Below are positions 47,903 through 60,982 of a stretch of DNA of 64,000 nucleotides, piece by piece. How positions within the stretch are numbered: position 1 is the first letter of the stretch; each line of letters opens with the position of its first letter. The notes beneath the pieces were generated by a model, which was given only the letters and a program-made list of their open reading frames with translations, did no database searches and had not been told where the DNA came from. The position numbers and the translations under genes were made by a program. Origin of the DNA: Berberis thunbergii (taxonomy: Eukaryota > Streptophyta > Magnoliopsida > Ranunculales > Berberidaceae); assembly GCA_003290165.1 (NCBI GenBank), contig QNQO01000531.1:310001-374000 (forward strand), given 5' to 3'.

Positions 47903-50900
47903 TCACATTTTTTTATTTTGATAAATTCTATTTTTTTGTGTATACTAATTTGTTTATTTAAATGTTAGATTCAAATTTGTCAAGACTTATTGCACAATAT
48001 AAATTGTCATTTTTTCTTGTGTACTTGTGTTTTGTAGGAGTAGATATGGTCTGAGAGCATTTTAGTTAATTTATGAGTCAAAATTTTCAATTTTTAGTTG
48101 GATAAATTTAAGAGGAAGTCAATCAATTCAATTGAGTTGTTGATCTTTTGAAAGAATTAATATAAATAAGTGTTGTAACTTAACATGTTATCACATAAGT
48201 TCAAGTTTTATTTTGAGGATTCTGAGTAAAAAAAACAGCGTACTATTCTTTCGTTGCTTTACATATGTCTACTAAGTTTTCTTGTTTAATTTAAATTAAA
48301 TTATTTTGGTGTAATGATATTAGAGCTGTGAAAGGTTTTTGTTAATAAGGCAGCGAGACTATGGCATCTAGCTAAAAAGGTGTCTAGCCCTTGGGGTGGT
48401 GATGGTTACACCTTGTTGAGTCCTATAAACTTAAGCAATCGTCTGAGTAAAAATTATTAAGTGTGGACTTGACATCATAAGTTAGAGTTGATTCCCATCA
48501 GGTCCAGTTGAATTGGATAATTATTTTACCTAAAAACATCACACCTCTGTTGCCCCCCTCCCCCGCGCGTCCTAAATGGTATAAGAGCAAATTGTAAAAG
48601 TACAGTGGTAGCATTACGTACCACTAACAGATACCCTAAGATATGATGAGTAAGACGGGGATGAATAGTCTTATTTTAAAAATCCCTTTTATTTGAAATT
48701 TTTTTGTGGGAGAATGCAAATGTTAGTAGGCTATATTAGCACTTTGAATAAACACCTTGTTCAAAATAATCTCCTTGACCTTAGCACTAGTAAAACGATC
48801 AAAGATATGATAAGAGAATGAAATGATTCACCTCTTGGTCTGAGTAGTGTCACAAGTCATGGAATCTAAAACCAGACACATATATAATGAGGTTCATCTA
48901 AGCTGAGGTTTGATTGGCCCCGGCCAGTTATTTCCTTGGTGTAAAGGGCTCGCAAGCTTGAAGATTATATTATCTTGATTAAAATAAAACTACACTTCCA
49001 AATAACGTGCCACAATGTCACAAAGTTAAGTTGTCGTGCTCCTCTGAGACTTACTGACACTAACCAAGTATTCTGCTCCATGAGTCTTACGAATACATTG
49101 GCGGTCGCGTGGGATGTAACACAACCAAATCTGACGGATGTGTGCTTTGAATTCCATATATGTTATGTATGTACACCGCGAGACTTATCAAATGGTAAAC
49201 GATCACACCATCATAGAATGCAATACAACCAAGAGTCATCACCTAGTTGGGATTTGCTGTGACACTGACTAGTACGAGTCCACTCCACGGATTCAAGAAC
49301 CCACACGATGTTGGTCGAGTTTAAGCTACCTAACACTCAAAGAGGGTTCTCCAAAAATGTCTCTTACATCTATATAGAGTATAAGTGAGGTTTATCCTTA
49401 CAATATGAAAATTTGGGGTCATAAAGGAATGTTTCTCATGAGGGCCTTTAGATCTCAAACAAAAATGTTGTTTGGTTTTTGTTAAGCTCTCAACTTGAGT
49501 CCTAGTTCTCTCTATTTTCTTTTGAAGCCCACTCAAAGATTGTATGGAGATATTGAGAGATTCTTTTTGAACATTAGGGAGAAACTTGCTATTTTTCTTG
49601 CTGGATCTGCTAATCTTGAATAACATTTAACAAGTTTCATTGGAACTTCCACAGTTGAATGAAGGTAAATGAATATGCAACTATTTATAAGCTGATCTTG
49701 GAAGGGTGAAGTTGACTTCACTATCTTTAGATCACCTTTTCAGAATGGCTAGTTTCAGAACGACTCTTTGCTTTATCAAAACAATTTACTGTTGATACTG
49801 ACATTTCAGTGTGAAATTGACATTGTTATACCCAAACGACTTTTTTTTCCTTCAAAACAAAAGCTTTCTCTTGGAAACATGTCATTGCACTTGACATGGA
49901 TTTCTTCTTTAAGCACATTGGGATGTCCAAAGTGATGGAATATTCAAGGGAATATCCACTCTCATGTGAGAAGATGTCCCAATTTTAACTTTGAATTTTT
50001 GTTCCCACACATTTTTTCCTTCAAATAGATTTTGGCACTTCATTTGAATTTATGCCTTGTCACTTCATATCAAATGCGACTTGGCGTTGTCCACTTCTTG
50101 GACTTTAACCATCGTTGACTTGTTTTCTTGAAGCTTTAAAACTGCTTGATCGGTCTTCATAACATTGACTTCAGTATCTTGAATTATATTAATCCTTTGT
50201 TGATTTAGGCTATGGTTTTAATTAGGGCATGATTTGATTTCTTCTTTGCGTTGTCGACTTTGGTTGAGTGTTCACGGTCGCATTTGAATGATCTAATTTC
50301 ATCGATCACACACAACCTTGTATATATTCATGACTTTGTAGTTCAATCCATACATCTTTACAATAACTCTCCGCTCAACCTATATTGGTTTTACAAACTT
50401 AACTAATATTGTTTTTATATTATTTACAAATAATTTTCAAATTGATCTAATTACTCAAAAATACTCGAAAGAATGTTAAAACTTAAAGTGATAGCGTAAA
50501 ATGAGTTACAACAAGATTAATATTCTCACTTAGTGCACAATCACAATCATTAAAAAATTTACTCTGGAATCTTTCAGATTGAACTCTACAAAGGCTTTAG
50601 TTAAACTGTCAGCAAATTGGTTTTTGCTTTGAACTTTCAACAAATCAACTTTTCAAGCTAACATTTTTTGCTAAAAATTGATGACGAATTTCAATATGTT
50701 TTCTGCACAAATGAAACACAAGGTTTCCGACTAGCTTAATTACATTTTTATTGTTACATGTAAACACAAGAGTGTATTTCGAGGTCATATACGTTGCTTG
50801 TAATTTGATCGATTTATCTTTAAAGTTGATTTATCATTTTTTGTTCGTTGGAATGTTCTTGTTATTTAATTTCTTTCTCAAGACGAATGATGATAACACA

Positions 50901-51121
50901 CACTACAAGAAATTTATCATTTGGCAACGAAAATTTTCTATGTATTTTAATTCCTTGTTAATATGGTATCATTTTCAACGAAAAAAATTTTCATTGAAAA
51001 AGCCATAAACTTTTTACTTTTTTCCAAGAAAATATATTTTTTGTGAAATTTTCATCGTTAAATAGGTGGTGAAAAGCTTCCGCTTAAAAACTAATATCTT
51101 TGAAATTATATGTTCAAAATA
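47903..51121. repeat. Array unit 2
   Basis: 3,219 bp. It has the same order as unit 1. The C-tract is interrupted (CCCCCCTCCCCCGCGCG near 48555) and the PBS-like site is TGGTATAAGAGC. Confidence 0.88.
50660..50820 (-). pseudogene. Ty1/copia RNase H remnant, unit 2
   Basis: Same remnant as in unit 1, at the homologous place. The minus strand has the NENAIKL-type and KHIEIRHQ-type stretches with substitutions. Confidence 0.72.
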
Positions 51122-51810
51122 TCACATTTTTTTATTTTGATAAGTTCTATTTTTTCATGTATCCTAATTTGTTTATTTAAATGTTAGGGTCAAATTTGTT
51201 AAGACTTATTGCACAATGTGAATTGTCATGTTTTCTTGTGTACTTGTGTTTTATAGGAGTAGATGTGGTCTGATTTGATTGGGCTTTTTAGCTAATTTAG
51301 TAGTCAAATTTGTCAATTGTTAGTCGAATAAATTTAAGAAGAAGTCAATCAATTCAATTGAGTTGTCTTTAGAAATAACTAATACAAATAAGTGTTGTAA
51401 CTTAGTAGGTCATCACTTAAGTTCAAGTTTTATTTTGAGGATTCTGAGCAAAAAATCAGTTTACTATTCTTTCATTGCATTATGTTTGTCTACTGAGTTT
51501 CTTGTTTAATTTAAATTTAATTTTTTTGATGTAATGATATTATAGCCGTGAAAGGTTTTGGTTAATAAGGCAGTGAGACAATGACATCTTGCTATAAAGG
51601 TGTCTAGCCCATGGGGTGGTGATGGTTACGTCGTGTTAAGTGTGGACTTGACATCACAAGTTAGGGTTGATCCCCATTAGGTCCAGTTGAATTGGATAAT
51701 TATTTGACCTAAAAACCTCACACCCCCCCCCCTTCGTCCTTAATGGTATCAGAGCAAAATGTGAAAGTGCAGTGGTCGCAATAAATACCACTAACAGATA
51801 ACCAAAGATA

Positions 51811-53840
51811 CACTATAACAATTAAGGCATTTTTCAAGAAAAAATTTCCTTGACAAAAGTCAAAATTTTGTTGGAAAAAACTTTTAACAAGGAAAAAATT
51901 CGTTATTGGGTTCGAGGAGGCATCCATGCAGCTAAAGATTTTTACCAAGGAATTAAATTTTGTTGTTAAAACAATTGATAAATCAAAGAAACACGGTGTT
52001 GGTAATACTGACAACTTCCAAGGAAATTCGTTGGTAAAAATCAAATAGTTTTACCAACAAATTGTTTTGTTGCAAGAAAACTTTTGTTTACCTATGAATT
52101 GTTTTCTTGAAAAAACTTAGAATCTTCAAAGAAAATTGTCGTGGGAAAATGTAACTACCTTTATCAAAGAACTTTTTCATTTGTAAAATGAATGTATATC
52201 AATGAAAATTGTCATAGGTACTGTTAACAATTACCAAGGAAATTATTTTCAAAATTTTTTTTATATTAAAACGATCATTCTCAGCTCTTAGACAAGCTAA
52301 TCTAAGTCCCAATCTCTAAGGACACCACCCACTATCTCCCAAACTCTAGGGACACCACACTTGATGGTAAGACCCCACTATGAAATTCCATATATAATAT
52401 ATTTATTTTTAGGCTCAACGGGAATCGAACTCCTGACTTATAGTAAAATCTGTTGCAATATTTACCAATTGAGCTATTTGAATAATTTTGTTGTGTGAAG
52501 CAACTTTATAACTTATTAAATCAAATTACTCAATTTTTGCAATAAAAAAATCATTCCTAAGTATATAATAGAGACCAATATCTAATATTTTGTCACTATA
52601 AATTAGAACTAAATATTTTCACGATTATAAGATTTATGTTAAATATCTACCACTTTTAGCAATGAAAAAAATTCACAATAACACCATTATAATTAGCAAC
52701 AAAATAGTAATAGCATTTCAATGCTATATGTTATTGAAATTGGTTATATCCCCAATGAAATAAAATAAAATTGTTGTAAATAAGAAAACGAGCCTTAATA
52801 AGAAAAAAGTTCATGAAAATTTTATCAATATTTAGCAATAAAATAAATTGTTACCATTAATATTATAATTAACAGTAAAATAATGTTGCATTGTTAAATA
52901 AATTTTATTCGATTTTTCAGATGAAATAATATCAATGCTACTAATAAAAAATTTCAACGAATTGTTATTTATCCACTATAAAGAGGCTAGGAGCTTTAAA
53001 TATAAATAAATTTCATGAAAAAAATTTCATTATAAGTAACCAAATAAATCGTTGCAATAATGTGGTAATTAACTAGAGAAAATTTAGTTTCATTGTTGAA
53101 GAGACACGAACAAGTGTTATAATGCATTTACTAAGAAAATGTCTGTCAAAAATATTAATATTTATTAGCAATGAAATAATTTATTGTAAATGACGTCATT
53201 ATAATTAACAAACTAAAATTTCGTTGAAATATAAATATTTTGTTGCTAAATAATGTTGGAGGGAAATTGGTTTTGGAATGAATATTTTTCAACAAAATAA
53301 AAAACGTTGCCAATAGTGTGACAATTCTAAACGAAATATTACTTTGTTGCTATAAATTAATAAAAGAGTTTTAACAAGAAAAAAACCTAATGGAAAAATT
53401 ATCAATCATTATCAACGAGCTGAATCATTACTAATAATGTGATTATTGTCTAGGAAAACAAATTTCCTTACTAAAGAGAAGTGTATAAGATTTAATAATC
53501 GTTAACAAAGAAAGTGAATTGTTGTTAAAATTCGTCTTCTTTACAACAAAATATTTCATTCTAGATGATGACATAATTACCAAGGAACAAGTATTTTGTT
53601 GCCATAAAAATAACTTCGTTGTTAAATAAATTTGGCGAGAAATTGGTTTGGAGTTGAAGGTTTCCCGCCACCTATTTAACAAGGAATGTTTCCTACAAAA
53701 TATATTTTGTTGGAAAATAGTAACAAGTTTATGGCTTTTTCGAGGAAATTTTTTATTCGTTGACAATGCTACAATATTAACAGGGAAATCAACTTTTGTA
53801 GCAATAATTTTGTTGGTAAAAGATACATTTTTTTGTAGTG
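51811..53840 (+). mobile_element. Non-autonomous CACTA (En/Spm-type) element
   Basis: 2,030 bp. The left end is CACTATAACAATTAAGGC; the right end, read inward, is CACTACAAAAAAATGTATC. The three-base duplication ATA flanks it (51808-51810, 53841-53843). The other array units read AAGATATGATGAG at this point, so the empty site is visible. The interior is made of many short subterminal-type motifs (variants of ACCAACAAAAT and TTGTTGC). No transposase is present. It contains a SINE on the minus strand. Confidence 0.9.
52250..52486 (-). mobile_element. tRNA-derived SINE
   Basis: The minus strand has an A-box-like TAGCTCAATTGGTAAATA, then a B box GGAGTTCGATTCCC about 40 bp later. A non-tRNA body with GGTGTCCCTAGAGTTTGGGA follows, with an A-rich end. 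The tRNA-like part lacks a full cloverleaf, so I call it a SINE and not a tRNA gene. It lies inside the CACTA element. Confidence 0.75.
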
Positions 53841-55868
53841 ATATAATGAGTAAGACGGAGATGAATAGTTTTTTTTAAATCCCTTTTAGTTGAATTTTTT
53901 TTGCGGGAGAATGCAAATGTTAGTAGGCTATATTAGCACTTTATATAAACACCGTGTTAAAAATAATCTCTTTGACCTTAGCACTAATAAAACGATCAAA
54001 GATATGATAAGATAATGAAATGATTCACCTCTTGGTTTGAGTAGTGTCACCAATCTTTGAATCTAAAACATGACACAGATATAACGAGCTTCATCTAAGC
54101 TGAGGTTTGATTGGCCTCGACCAGTTACTTCCTCGGTGGAAATGGCTCGCAAGCTTGAAGATTATATTATCTTGATTAAAATAAAACTACACTTCCAATT
54201 AACATTTCACAACCTCACAAAGTTAAGTTGTCATGTTCCTCTAAGACTTACTGACACTAACCAAGTATTTTGCTCCATGATTCTTACGAATACATTGGCG
54301 GTCGCGTGGGATGTAATACAACCAAATATGACGGATGTGTGTTTTGGATTCCAGATATCTTATGTCTGTATACTGCGAGACTTATCAAATGGTCAACGAT
54401 CACACCATCATAAAATGAAATACAACCTAGAATCATCACGTACTTGGGATTTACTGTGATACTTACTCGTACGAATCCACTCCACGGATTCAAGAACTCA
54501 CACGATGTTGGTTAAGTTTAAGCTACCTAACACTCAAAGGGGTTTCTCCAAAGATGTCTCTCAAATATACGAATCGAAAAAAATTTAAGCTCGGATTTCT
54601 CACATCTTTGTAGAGTATAAGTGAGGTTTATCCTTACAATATGAAAGTTTGGGGTTATAAAGGAATGTTTCTCACGAGGGCCTTTAGATCTAAAAAAAAA
54701 TGTTGTTTGGTTTATGCTAAGATCTCAACTTGAGTCCTTGTTCTTTCTTATTTCTATTGAAGCCCACTCAAAGATTGTATGGAGATATTGAGAGATTCCT
54801 TTTGAATATTAGGGAGAAATTTGCTCTTTTTCTTGCTGGATCTGCAAATCTTGAATAGCACTTAACAAGTTTCACTTGAACTTCCATAGTTGAATGAAGG
54901 TAACTGAATATGCAACTATTTATAAGCTGATCTTGTGACTTGTCTATCTTTAGATCAGCTTTGCAGAATGACTAGTTTCAGAACGACTCTTTGGTTTATC
55001 AGAACAGTTTACTGTTGATACTGACATTTTAAGGGTGAAGTTGACATTGTTATACCTAAACGACTTTTTTCTTCCTTCAAAACAAAAGCTTTCTCTTGGT
55101 CCCATGTCATTGTACTTGACATGGATTTCTTCTTTAAGCACATTGGCATGTCCAAAGTGATGGAATATTCAAGGGAATATCCACTCTCATGTGACAGGAT
55201 GTCCCAATTTTAACTTTCAATTTTGGATCCCACACATTTTTTACTCCAAATAGCTGTGGCTCTTCATTTGAATTTATGCCTTGCCACTTGGCGTTGTCCA
55301 CTTCTTTGATTTTAACCATCTTGGACTTGTTTTCTTGAAGCCTTAAAATTGCTTGATCGGTCTTCATAACTTTGACTCCAGTATCTTGAATTGTCTTTCA
55401 TCCTTTGTTGATTTAGGCTTTGGTTTTTATTGGCGCATGATTTGATTTCTTTTTTGCATTGTTGCCTTTGGTTGAGTGTTCACGGTTTCATTTGAATGAT
55501 CTAATTTCATCGATCACACACAACCTAATATATATGCAAGACTTTATAGCTCAATTCATGCATCTCTACGAGAACTCTCCGCTCAACCTATATTGGTTTT
55601 ACAAGCTTAACTAATATTGTTTTTGTATTATTCTCAAATAATTTTTTTCAAATTGATCTAATTACTAATAAATAATCGAAAGAATGTTAAAACTTAAAGT
55701 GATAGCGTAAAATGAGTTACAACAAGATTAACATTCTCACTTAGTGCACAACCACAATCATTAAAATATTTTCTCTGGAATCTTTCATATTGAACTCTAC
55801 AATGGCTTTAGTTAAACTGTCAGCGAATTGGTTTTTGCTTTGAACTTTCAACAAATCAATTTTTCAAG

Positions 55869-56075
55869 CTAACATTTTTTGCTAAAAAATTGATGACGAA
55901 TTTCAATATGTTTTCTACACAAATGAAACACAAAGTTTCCGACTAGCTTAATTGCATTTTCACTGTTACATGTAAACACGAGAGTGTATTTTGAGGTCAT
56001 ATACGTTGCTTGTAAACTGATCGATTTATCCATAAAGATGAATGATGATAACATGCACAACAAGAAATCTATCAT
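55869..56075 (-). pseudogene. Ty1/copia RNase H remnant, unit 3
   Basis: An open stretch of 68 codons contains TYMTSKYTLVFTCNSENAIK and LVGNFVFHLCRKHIEIRHQF. The Asp of the usual CDN is Ser-flanked here (CNSEN). It is too short to be functional. Confidence 0.82.
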
Positions 56076-56273
56076 TTACCAACAAAAAAATTTCTATGAA
56101 TTTTAATTCTCGTTAATATGGTATCATTGTCAACGAAAAAAAAAATTCATTGAAAAAACCATAAACTTGTTACTTTTTTCCAAAAAATATATTTTGTAGG
56201 ACATTTTCATCGTTAAATAGGTTGCGGAAAGCATTCGCTCCAAAAACAATTTCATTGAAAAACCATAAACTTG

Positions 56274-59200
56274 TCACATTTTTTTATATTGATAAATTCT
56301 ATTTTTTTGTGTATACTAATTTGTTTATTTAAACGTTAGGGTCAAATTTGTCAAGACTTATTGCACAATATGAATTGACATGTTTTTGAGGATTCTGAGT
56401 AAAAAACCAGTTTACTATTCTTTCGTTGTTTTACATATGTCTACTAAGTTTTCTTGTTTAATTTAAATTATATTTTTTTTGTGTAATGATATTAGAGCCG
56501 GGGAAGGTTTTGGTTAATAAGGCGGTGAGGCTATGACATCTTGCTGAAAAGGTGTCTAGCCCATGGGGTTGTGATGGCTACGCCATGTCGAGTCGTATAA
56601 ACTTAAGCAATCGTCTGAGTAATGATTATTAAGTGTGGACTTGACATTACAAATTAGGGTTGATCCCCACCAGGTCCAGTTGACTTGGATAATTATTTTA
56701 CCTAAAAACCTCACACCTTTGTTGTTCCCCCCCCCCCCCCCCCGCCGCGTCCTAAATGGTATCAGGGCAAATTGTGAAAGTACTAAGGTAGCATTAAGTA
56801 CCACTAACGGATGCCCTAAGATATGATGAAAAAGAAGGGGATGACTAGTCTATTTTTTAAAGTCGTTTTTATTTAAAATTTCTTGTGGGAGAGTGCAAAT
56901 GTTAGTAGGCTATATTAGCACTTTGCATAAACACCATGATCAAAATAATCTCCTTGACCTTAGCACTAATAAAACGATCAAAGATATGATAAGAGAATGA
57001 AATGATTCACCTCTTGGTTTGAATAGTGTCACAAGTCTTGGAATCTAAACTAGACAAGTCTTGGAATCTGAGTAGTGTCACAAGTCTTGGAATCTAAACG
57101 ATGTTCATCTAAGCCGAGGTTTGATTGGCCCCGACCAGCTACTTCCTCGGTGGAAATGGCTCACAAGCTTGAAGATTATATTATCTTGATTAAAATAGAA
57201 CTACACTTCCAAATAATGCTCCACAACCTCACAAGGTTAAGTTGTCGTGCTCCTCTGAGACTTGTTGACACTAACCAAGTATTTTACTCCATGAGTCTTA
57301 CGAATACATTGGCGATCGCGTGGGATGTAACACAACCAAATCTGACGGATGTGTGCTTCTGATTCCAGATATCTTTTGTCTATACACCGCGAGAATTATC
57401 AAATGGTCAACGATCACACCATTATAGAATGCAATACAACCAAGAGTCATAACCTACTTGGGATTTACTGTGACACTTACTCATACGAATCCACTCCACG
57501 AATTCAAGAAGCCACACGATGTTGATTGAGTTTAAGCTACCTAACACTCAAAAAGGCTTCTCCAAATATGTCTCTCAAATAGACGAATCAGAAAAAAAAT
57601 TTAGCTCGGATATCTCACATCTTTGTAAAGTATAAGTGAGGTTTATCCTTACAATATGAAAGTTTGGGGTTATAAAGGAATGTTTCTCACGTGGGCCTTT
57701 AGATCTCAAACAAAAATGTTGTTTGCTTTAGGTGAAGCTCTCAACTTGAGTACTAGTTTTCTCTGTTTTTTTTTTGAAGCCCACTCAAAGATTGTATGGA
57801 GATATTGAGTGATTCCTATTGAATATTAGGGAGAAACTTGCTTTTTTTCTTGCAGGATCTGCTAATCTTGAATAACACTTAACAAGTTTCACTTGGGCTT
57901 CCACAGTTGAATGAAAGTAAATGAATATGCAACTATTTATAAGCTAATCTTGGAAGGGTGAAGTTGACTTCACTATTTTTAGATCAGCTTTTCAGAATGG
58001 CTAGTTTTAGAACGACTTTTAGCTTTATTAGTACAGTTTACTGTCGATATTGACATTTTGGGGGTGAAGTTGACATTGCGATACCCAAACGACTTTTTTT
58101 TAAAGCCAAAGCTTTCTCTTGGTCACATGTCATTGTACTTGACATGTATTTCTTCTGTAAGCACATTGGCATGTCCAAAGTAGTTGAATATTCAAAGGAA
58201 TATCTACTCTCATGTGAGAGGATGTCCCAATTATAACTTGAATTTTGGTTCCCACACACTTTTTCCTCCAAATAGCTTTTGGCACTTCATTTGAATTTAT
58301 GCCTTGGCACTTCAATTCAAATGTCATTTGGCATTGTCCACTTCTCGGACTTGTTTTATTGAAACCTTAAAATTGCTTGATCGGTCTTCATAACTTTGAC
58401 TTCGGTATCTTGAATGGCTTTCATCCTTTGTTGATTTAGGCTTTAGCTTTAATCAGCGCATGATTTGATTTCCTCTTTACATTGTCGCCTTTGGTTGAGT
58501 GTTCGCGGTCACATTTGAATGATCTAATTTCATCGATCATTCACAACCTAATATATATGCATGGCTTTATAGTTCAATCCATACATCTCTAAAGTAATTT
58601 TCCGCTCAACCTATATTGGTTTTACAAGCTTAACCAATATTGTTTTTGTATTATTCACAAATAATTTTTTTAAGTTGATCTAATTACTCGTAAATACTTG
58701 AAAGAATGTTAAAGCTTAAAGTGATAGCATAAAATGAGTTACAACAAGATTAGCATTCTCACTTAGTGCACAATCACAATCATTAAAAAGTTTACTTAGT
58801 AATCTTTCATATTGAATTTTACAAAGGCTTTAGTTAAACTGTCAGTGACTTGGTTTTTGCTTTGAACTTTCAGCAAATCAAATTTTCAAGCTAACATTTT
58901 TTGCTAAAAAATTGATGACGAATTTTAATGTGTTTTCTACACGTATGAAACACAAGGTTTTCGACTAGCTTAATTGCATTTTCATTGTTACATTTAAACA
59001 CGAGAGTGTATTTCGAGGCCATATATGTTGCTTGTAAATTGATCGATTTATCATTAAAGTTGATTTATCATTTTTTGTTCATTGGAATGTTCTTTTTATT
59101 CAATCTCTTTCTCAAGATGAATGATGATAACAACACTACAAGAAATCTATCATTTACAAACAAATTTTTTTTTTATAAATTTTAATTCCTCGTTAATATG

Positions 59201-59358
59201 GTATCAGTGTCAACGAAAAACAAATCTCATTGAAGAAACCATAAACTTGTAACTTTTTTTCCAACAAAATATATTTTGTGGGAAATTTTCATCGTTAAAT
59301 AGGTTGCGGAAAGCATTCGCTCCAAAACTAATATCTTTGAAACTATATGTTCAAAGTG
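56274..59358. repeat. Array unit 4
   Basis: 3,085 bp. It lacks about 130-160 bp between the anchor region and TTGAGGATTCTGAGTAAA that units 1-3 carry (near 56380). It has 17 C at 56727-56743 and a local repeat of AGTGTCACAAGTCTTGGAAT near 57026-57098. Confidence 0.85.
58890..59050 (-). pseudogene. Ty1/copia RNase H remnant, unit 4
   Basis: The minus strand reads CNNENAIKLVENLVFHTCRK then HIKIRHQ. It is closest to the unit 1 remnant. Confidence 0.78.
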
Positions 59359-60050
59359 TCACATTTTTTTATTTTGATAAATTCTATTTTTTCGTGTATA
59401 CTAATTTGTTTATTTAAATGTTAGGTTCAAATTTGTCAAGACTTATTGCAGAATATGAATTGTCATGTTTTCTTGTGTACTTGTGTTTTGTAGGAGTAGA
59501 TGTGGTCTATTATGATTGAGCTTTTTAGCTAATTTAGGAGTCAAATTTGTCAATTTTTAGTTGAATAAATTTAAGAGGAAGTCAATCAATTCAATTTAGT
59601 TGTCTTTAGAAAGAACTAATATAAATAAGTGTTGTGACTTAGGATGTCATCACATAAGTTCAAGTTTTATTTTGAGAATTTTGAGTAAAAAATCAGTTTA
59701 CTATTCTTGTTTAATTTAAATTTAATTTTTTTGTTGTAATGATATTAGTGTCGTGGAAGGTTTTGGTTAATAAGGCGGTGAGACTATGACATCTAGCTGA
59801 AAATGTGTCTAGCCCATGGGGTGGTGATGGCTACGCCATGTTGAGTCCTATAAACTTAAGCAATCGTTTGAGTAATGATTATTAAGTGTGGACTTGACCT
59901 CACAAGTTAGGATTGATCCTCACCAGGTCTAGTTGACTTGGATAATTATTTTACCTAAAAACCTCACACCTTTGTTGCCCCCTCCCCGTCCTAAATGCTA
60001 TCAGAGCAAATTGTGAAAGTACTGACGTAGCATTAAGTACCACTAATGGT
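59359..60050. repeat. Array unit 5 (partial)
   Basis: Similarity stops just after GTACCACTAA, about 50 bp past the PBS-like site, where different sequence begins. This marks the right edge of the array. Confidence 0.82.
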
Positions 60051-60982
60051 TTCTTAGCATTTATTGATTAGAAATTGATGGTAGTGGTGGATTTGTTTTG
60101 TTCAATACGAAGATGAAAACATGGTTTCCAAATTTGAATGAATGGAGTCTTTGCTTTCGCTTGTAGCAATTGCTAGTTTGGTCCACCCATGGATGACTAT
60201 AAATAGGACCTCTTCTGAGAGTTTTCTAGCAATCGAAAAATTGGTTTTGAGCATCCGAAAATCATAAATTAGTTTGTCTTTGAAGTTTTTCTCTTATTTT
60301 GTTATTTGTTTGAGGGTTTATTTCTAGAAACCAATTTGTGAGATAAAGGTTGTTTGTCAAAAAATTAAAGTTATAATTTATTTTTAATCAATAAGATTTA
60401 TATTTGTTCAGGTGGATGTAGGAAATTTTGCAGAACATAAAATCAATCTTGTTTGGTACGTATTTGTTTCTTTAGTTCTTCTACTTCGCATTGATTGATT
60501 TGTTTGCAGATTGTTATTCTCCTCATCTACTGTCAATTTGGATTTCACATTTTCGCTTAGTGCAATAGCTTGTAGATTATTCGATTTTACCATTAAAGTT
60601 GATTTATCGGTCTTTATTCATTGGAGTGTTCTTATAATTATCTCTCTCTCTCAAGATGAATAGTGGTAACTGTCTCTCTAAAGCCTATGTAGCTTAGCTT
60701 GTTGGTCACAAATATGTTATTGAAAGCTATGTATGGAAACTTATCTATAAGTACAAGAATTATGGAAGCTTATATCTGGTGTTGAAACAATAATTCTAGA
60801 GGACACACACGATTTAAGACACTTAATAAGAGTATGTCGAGCATGTTTACAATGTGAATTCACCTTACTAAGAGTGAGACACACTTGGAAGGTTTTTTAG
60901 TTCACATATAAAAATACGATGAGGTTTTAATTCTTGAGTATGAACTTGTTGTGATTACCCAAGGTAATATTTCCATTACATA
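60051..60982 (+). repeat. Copia-like LTR/leader sequence with a piece of the array unit
   Basis: A TATA box (TATAAATAG, 60198-60206) is followed by GTGGATGTAGG near 60412, typical of transcribed copia LTRs and leaders. 60570-60660 repeats part of the array unit (CCATTAAAGTTGATTTATC, TCTCTCAAGATGAAT; compare 59045-59130). 60661-60982 has no recognisable feature except the target duplication ACATA (60978-60982). Exact LTR ends were not found. Confidence 0.5.

Larger units (their letters stand above)
51122..56273. repeat. Array unit 3 (with CACTA insertion)
   Basis: 5,152 bp including the 2,030-bp CACTA element at 51811-53840. The PBS-like TGGTATCAGAGC (51744-51755) is the best preserved of the array; the C-run is 51723-51732. 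Confidence 0.88.
44663..60050. repeat. Tandem array of about 3.2-kb units (4 full, 1 partial)
   Basis: The anchor TCACATTTTTTTAT recurs at 44663, 47903, 51122, 56274 and 59359, giving units of 3240, 3219, 5152 (about 3119 without the CACTA insertion) and 3085 bp, plus 692 bp. The shared order in every unit is: GGTGTCTAGCCCATGGGGTG, a C-rich tract, TGGTATCAGAGC-like site, GCAAGCTTGAAGATTATATT, GTCTTACGAATACATTGGCG, GAAGCCCACTCAAAGATTGT, an antisense copia RNase H piece, and a CACTACAAGAAAT relic. The parent is a mosaic of retrotransposon and CACTA remnants that was later amplified in tandem. Confidence 0.9.

Noticed and set aside
52430..52490. Possible tRNA gene
   Set aside because: A and B boxes are present but the arms do not complete a cloverleaf, and a non-tRNA body with an A-rich tail follows. 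SINE is the better call.
44663..60050. Array units as independent LTR insertions
   Set aside because: The units join directly at the same anchor and no target duplications flank them, so tandem amplification fits better.
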